Below are positions 61,047-64,000 of a DNA stretch of 64,000 bases, in pieces (positions within the stretch are counted from its first letter, which is position 1; every line of letters begins with the position of its first letter). The position numbers and the translations under genes were made by a program. The DNA comes from Alteromonadaceae bacterium Bs31 (GTDB lineage Bacteria; Pseudomonadota; Gammaproteobacteria; Pseudomonadales; Cellvibrionaceae): NCBI GenBank assembly GCA_900177435.1, contig FXAI01000006.1:124001-188000 (forward strand), read 5' to 3'. A model generated the notes under the pieces. The model saw only the letters and a program-made list of their open reading frames with translations, was not told the DNA's origin and searched no databases.

Positions 61047-63059
61047 CTATTGCTGCAGTTTGAGTGATGAAATCTGGTCTCGAATGGAGGCAGCTTTCTC
61101 AAACTCCAAATTTTTGGCGGCCTCAAACATATCCTTTTCAAGGTCCTGGATATGGTGCCAAAGATCTTTGCCTTGCGGTAATTCTGCATCGTAGCGGCCC
61201 GGTTTTTCGGCGACACGCCGTTTAGATCCTGGCCTGCCACCAGGCGCTCGCGCGCCTTCCATAATATCGGCAACAGATTTAATGATGCCCTGAGGGGTGA
61301 TGCCGTGTTTGTCGTTAAATTCTATTTGTTTTTGTCGGCGGCGTTCTGTTTCATCGATGGCGCGTTGCATTGAACCGGTTATTCTGTCCGCATATAGAAT
61401 AGCTTTGCCTTTAACATTGCGCGCCGCCCGGCCGATGGTTTGAATGAGCGAGCGGTCGGAGCGAAGGAAGCCCTCTTTGTCCGCATCGAAGATGGCAACC
61501 AGGGACACTTCAGGCATATCCAAACCCTCTCGCAAGAGATTGATACCCACCAGTACATCAAATTCCCCCAAGCGCAAATCTCGTATGATTTCCACCCTTT
61601 CTACCGTATCTATATCCGAGTGCAGGTAACGTACTCGTACACCATGCTCCATCAAAAACTCGGTCAAATCCTCGGCCATTCTCTTGGTTAACACAGTAAT
61701 CAATATACGTTCATCGTTCACTGCTCGACGATTAATTTCACTTAAGCAGTCATCCACCTGTGTCGTTGCAGGTCGTACCTCAAGCTCCGGGTCTAGCAAA
61801 CCCGTTGGTCGAACCACCTGCTCCACCACTTGTCCCTGGTGCTCTGCTTCGTAGTTGCCTGGCGTGGCTGAAACGAATATTTTCTGAGGCGCTAAGCGCT
61901 CCCACTCGTCGAAGCGCAAGGGTCGATTATCCAAGGCTGAGGGTAGACGAAAACCGTATTCAACAAGGGTTTCTTTTCTTGATCTGTCTCCCTTGTACAT
62001 GCCGCCTATCTGCGGAACGCTCACATGGCTTTCGTCAATAACCAGCAGGGAATCTGGCGGCAAATAATCAAAAAGCGTAGGTGGGGCTTGGCCGGGATCT
62101 CGCCCCGAAAGATAGCGGGAGTAGTTTTCTATACCGGTGCAATAACCCAGCTCTCGCATCATTTCAAGGTCATATTTGGTACGCTGTTCTATCCTCTGCG
62201 CTTCAACCAGTTTATCCATTTCACGAAACTGTTCTACACGGGATTTTAGTTCGTCCTCTATGGTGGAAACGGCATCCAGAATAGTTTGTCGCGGAGTTGC
62301 ATAATGAGTTTTTGGGTAGATGGTAATGCGGGGTACCTTGTTAAAAACCTCTCCTGTCAGCGGGTCGAAAATGGAAAGCTGTTCTATTTCATTGTCAAAA
62401 AGCTCCAGGCGTACTGCTTGAGCTTCCGAATCAGCGGGAAATATATCAATAACTTCTCCGCGAACTCTGTATGTGCCGCGGTGAAAGTCAATATCGTTTC
62501 TTGTGTACTGAAGTTCCGCTAGCCGGCGCAATATCGTGCGCTGATCAATCTGATCACCGCGCACTAAATGTAGCATCATTTTTAAATACGCATCCGGGTC
62601 CCCAAGGCCGTAGATAGCAGAAACGGTAGCAACAATGAGTGCATCTTTTCTTTCCATTAATGCTTTGGTTGCCGATAAGCGCATCTGTTCAATATGCTCA
62701 TTTACCGAGGAATCTTTATCAATAAAGGTATCTGACGAGGGTACGTAAGCTTCGGGTTGATAATAATCGTAGTAGGAAACAAAGTATTCAACTGCATTAT
62801 CCGGAAAGAAATCTTTAAATTCACCGTATAGCTGAGCTGCCAGTGTTTTATTGTGGGCCATTACCAATGTCGGGCGCTGCACTTTCTCCACCAGGTTGGC
62901 AATGGTAAATGTTTTCCCCGAGCCCGTAACACCGAGTAGTGTTTGCGCAGCCAAGCCATCCTGCACACCTTCATACAAGGCTTTAATTGCTTCGGGTTGA
63001 TCGCCCGCCGGCTTGTACTTGGAGTGAACTTTAAAAGGTTTGTGCATTTTTGTATTCAT
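61047..63059 (-). CDS. uvrB: UvrB, excinuclease ABC subunit B
   Basis: This 670-residue protein works with UvrA and UvrC in nucleotide-excision repair. UvrB features in order: Walker [10 protein letters not shown] (about residues 41-49), the beta-hairpin region [15 protein letters not shown], helicase motif [25 protein letters not shown], motif III SATP, motif [18 protein letters not shown], motif [11 protein letters not shown], and a C-terminal UVR motif ([24 protein letters not shown]). Length matches the family. Its start lies 10 bp after the rlmKL stop, so transcription from upstream is likely; no LexA box is visible in that gap. Confidence 0.98.
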   Translation of the reverse strand: MNTKMHKPFKVHSKYKPAGDQPEAIKALYEGVQDGLAAQTLLGVTGSGKTFTIANLVEKVQRPTLVMAHNKTLAAQLYGEFKDFFPDNAVEYFVSYYDYYQPEAYVPSSDTFIDKDSSVNEHIEQMRLSATKALMERKDALIVATVSAIYGLGDPDAYLKMMLHLVRGDQIDQRTILRRLAELQYTRNDIDFHRGTYRVRGEVIDIFPADSEAQAVRLELFDNEIEQLSIFDPLTGEVFNKVPRITIYPKTHYATPRQTILDAVSTIEDELKSRVEQFREMDKLVEAQRIEQRTKYDLEMMRELGYCTGIENYSRYLSGRDPGQAPPTLFDYLPPDSLLVIDESHVSVPQIGGMYKGDRSRKETLVEYGFRLPSALDNRPLRFDEWERLAPQKIFVSATPGNYEAEHQGQVVEQVVRPTGLLDPELEVRPATTQVDDCLSEINRRAVNDERILITVLTKRMAEDLTEFLMEHGVRVRYLHSDIDTVERVEIIRDLRLGEFDVLVGINLLREGLDMPEVSLVAIFDADKEGFLRSDRSLIQTIGRAARNVKGKAILYADRITGSMQRAIDETERRRQKQIEFNDKHGITPQGIIKSVADIMEGARAPGGRPGSKRRVAEKPGRYDAELPQGKDLWHHIQDLEKDMFEAAKNLEFEKAASIRDQISSLKLQQ

Positions 63060-63068
63060 TGGTGTCGA

Positions 63069-64000
63069 CTAAGGTATGTTCGCTGAGCTTATTTTCCAGC
63101 AATTGTGAATTTTGGGGTTGCCCTGGTAATCCATGTCGAGGCTCTGGCGAGTAATATCTTGTACTTGATATTTTTCAGGCAGAGAAGCGTCCATTTTGAA
63201 AGAGCGCAGATTATTGGAAAAATATAAAACTCCACCTGGTTTCAAAAGCTCCATGCAGCGGGTAATCAGAATAACATGGTCTTTTTGTACATCGAGCACC
63301 TCGCTCATTTTCTTGGAGTTTGAAAAGCTGGGTGGGTCTAACATAATAATGTCAAAACCCTCTCGGCATTGTTTAAGCCAATCAAAACAGTTGGCTCGAA
63401 CCAGCTGGTGCTGCTTTGCACTAAGATTATTCATGTTGAAATTGCGCTGGGCCCAGGTAAGGTAGGTATTCGACATATCGACACTTACCGAAGAGCTGGC
63501 ACCGGCACAAGCGGCATGAACGGTGGCACTGGCGGTATAACAAAACAAATTCAGGAAGCTTTTGCCCTTAGAGGATTGAGCAATCATTTTACGTACGGGT
63601 CTGTGGTCCAAAAACAGGCCTGAATCAATGTAATCGCTCAGGTTTATTTCAAGCCTGCAATCACCCTCTTGCACGTGAAATGTGTTTGAGCTACTTGGAG
63701 AGTTTTGTTTTTCATACTGCTGTTTGCCACGGTTTCTACGCCGTGTTTTAGTGAAAATTGCATCGTTATCCAGTTCAAAAACTGATTTACAGGCGAGAAC
63801 CAATTCGTCAAACCGTGTGGCTGCCTTATGCTCGTTTATTGTCTTTGGCGGTGCGTACTCCTGAATGTGCAGATAGGGTTCGTCGTTTATGGATGTGTAG
63901 AGATCTATGGCCGCTGCATACTCTGGCATATCGGCATCGTAGACGCGATAGCAGCTAATATTGTCTTTTTTCAGCCATTTACCATATTTTTTCAGGTTTT
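63069..64000 (-). CDS. rlmL: RlmKL C-terminal region, 23S rRNA methyltransferase (5' end beyond the right edge)
   Basis: About 310 C-terminal residues are visible, running off the window with no start, since the frame stays open through 64000 as NLKKYGKWLKKDNISCYRVYDADMPEY. This is the RlmK half of the fused RlmKL enzyme, which makes m7G2069 in E. coli 23S rRNA, while the missing N-terminal half makes m2G2445. Motifs are FLDHRPVRKMI, the SAM site FLNLFCYTASATVHAACAG, SVDMSNTYLTWAQRNF and the catalytic LDPPSFSNSKKM. An internal ATG at 63929 is not the true start. Confidence 0.95.
   Translation of the reverse strand, partial: NLKKYGKWLKKDNISCYRVYDADMPEYAAAIDLYTSINDEPYLHIQEYAPPKTINEHKAATRFDELVLACKSVFELDNDAIFTKTRRRNRGKQQYEKQNSPSSSNTFHVQEGDCRLEINLSDYIDSGLFLDHRPVRKMIAQSSKGKSFLNLFCYTASATVHAACAGASSSVSVDMSNTYLTWAQRNFNMNNLSAKQHQLVRANCFDWLKQCREGFDIIMLDPPSFSNSKKMSEVLDVQKDHVILITRCMELLKPGGVLYFSNNLRSFKMDASLPEKYQVQDITRQSLDMDYQGNPKIHNCWKISSANIP

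Noticed and set aside
1-64000. tRNA or rRNA genes, CRISPR arrays, prophage or transposase genes
   Set aside because: I looked through the intergenic stretches and found no T-loop-like, spacer-repeat, integrase or terminal-repeat signatures; a dedicated search could still find something short.

Overview
The window looks like chromosomal DNA of a marine or salt-tolerant gammaproteobacterium of the Cellvibrionaceae type (Cellvibrio, Saccharophagus, Teredinibacter and relatives). The evidence is an ectoine operon, a GH74 xyloglucanase carrying long poly-serine linkers plus CBM5/12-like and CBM2 modules, several TonB-dependent receptors, and ordinary gammaproteobacterial housekeeping genes (uvrB, rlmKL) at the right end. 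I see no rRNA, tRNA, CRISPR array, integrase or insertion sequence. Genus-level placement is inference.

Layout. 1-2 kb: ectB (cut by the left edge) and ectA, with a divergent MarR regulator of the EctR type and a palindrome between them. 2.2-6.2 kb: an MscS channel, then a phospholipase-D lipoprotein, an endonuclease/exonuclease/phosphatase-fold protein and a DUF5329 protein. 7.2-17.7 kb: a formylglycine-type sulfatase, a MoxR/DUF58/DUF4381/VWA/VWA/TPR/BatD operon, and an eight-CxxCH cytochrome with TPR repeats. 18.1-27.6 kb: xyloglucan breakdown, with secreted GH74 endo-xyloglucanase, GH35 beta-galactosidase, lipoprotein GH31 alpha-xylosidase with a PA14 insert, and an aldo/keto reductase that may act on released fucose or another aldose.

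27.6-44.5 kb: a large zinc-acquisition island. It has two paralogous TonB receptors with His/Asp/Glu-rich loops, an AztD-like chaperone lipoprotein, a ZrgA (DUF2796) protein, Zur, a MerC-like membrane protein, a second-copy HisI, a COG0523 GTPase, a DUF3299 lipoprotein and an ABC exporter-type ATPase/permease pair. Two related palindromes, one 5' of the second receptor and one between the DUF3299 gene and the ABC genes, are the likely Zur operators. A convergent siderophore receptor/PepSY pair with a Fur box sits inside the island.

45.3-51.8 kb: the least explained region. A compact cassette encodes a glycosyltransferase-like protein, a PhoU-like/APH-kinase fusion, an ATP-grasp enzyme, an HprK-related P-loop kinase, a degenerate SixA-Nudix fusion, a translationally coupled but broken gene with a metallophosphoesterase-like tail, and an amphi-Trp protein. 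It resembles the uncharacterised cassette that I recall protein-family databases calling the GAK system.

51.9-59.9 kb: a lipoprotein PQQ-type sugar dehydrogenase fused to two c-type haem motifs, then a Fur-box-controlled AraC regulator divergent from a receptor/PepSY/DUF2271/DUF4198 iron-type operon. 60.2-64 kb: a small outer-membrane beta-barrel, uvrB, and the C-terminal part of rlmKL running off the right edge.
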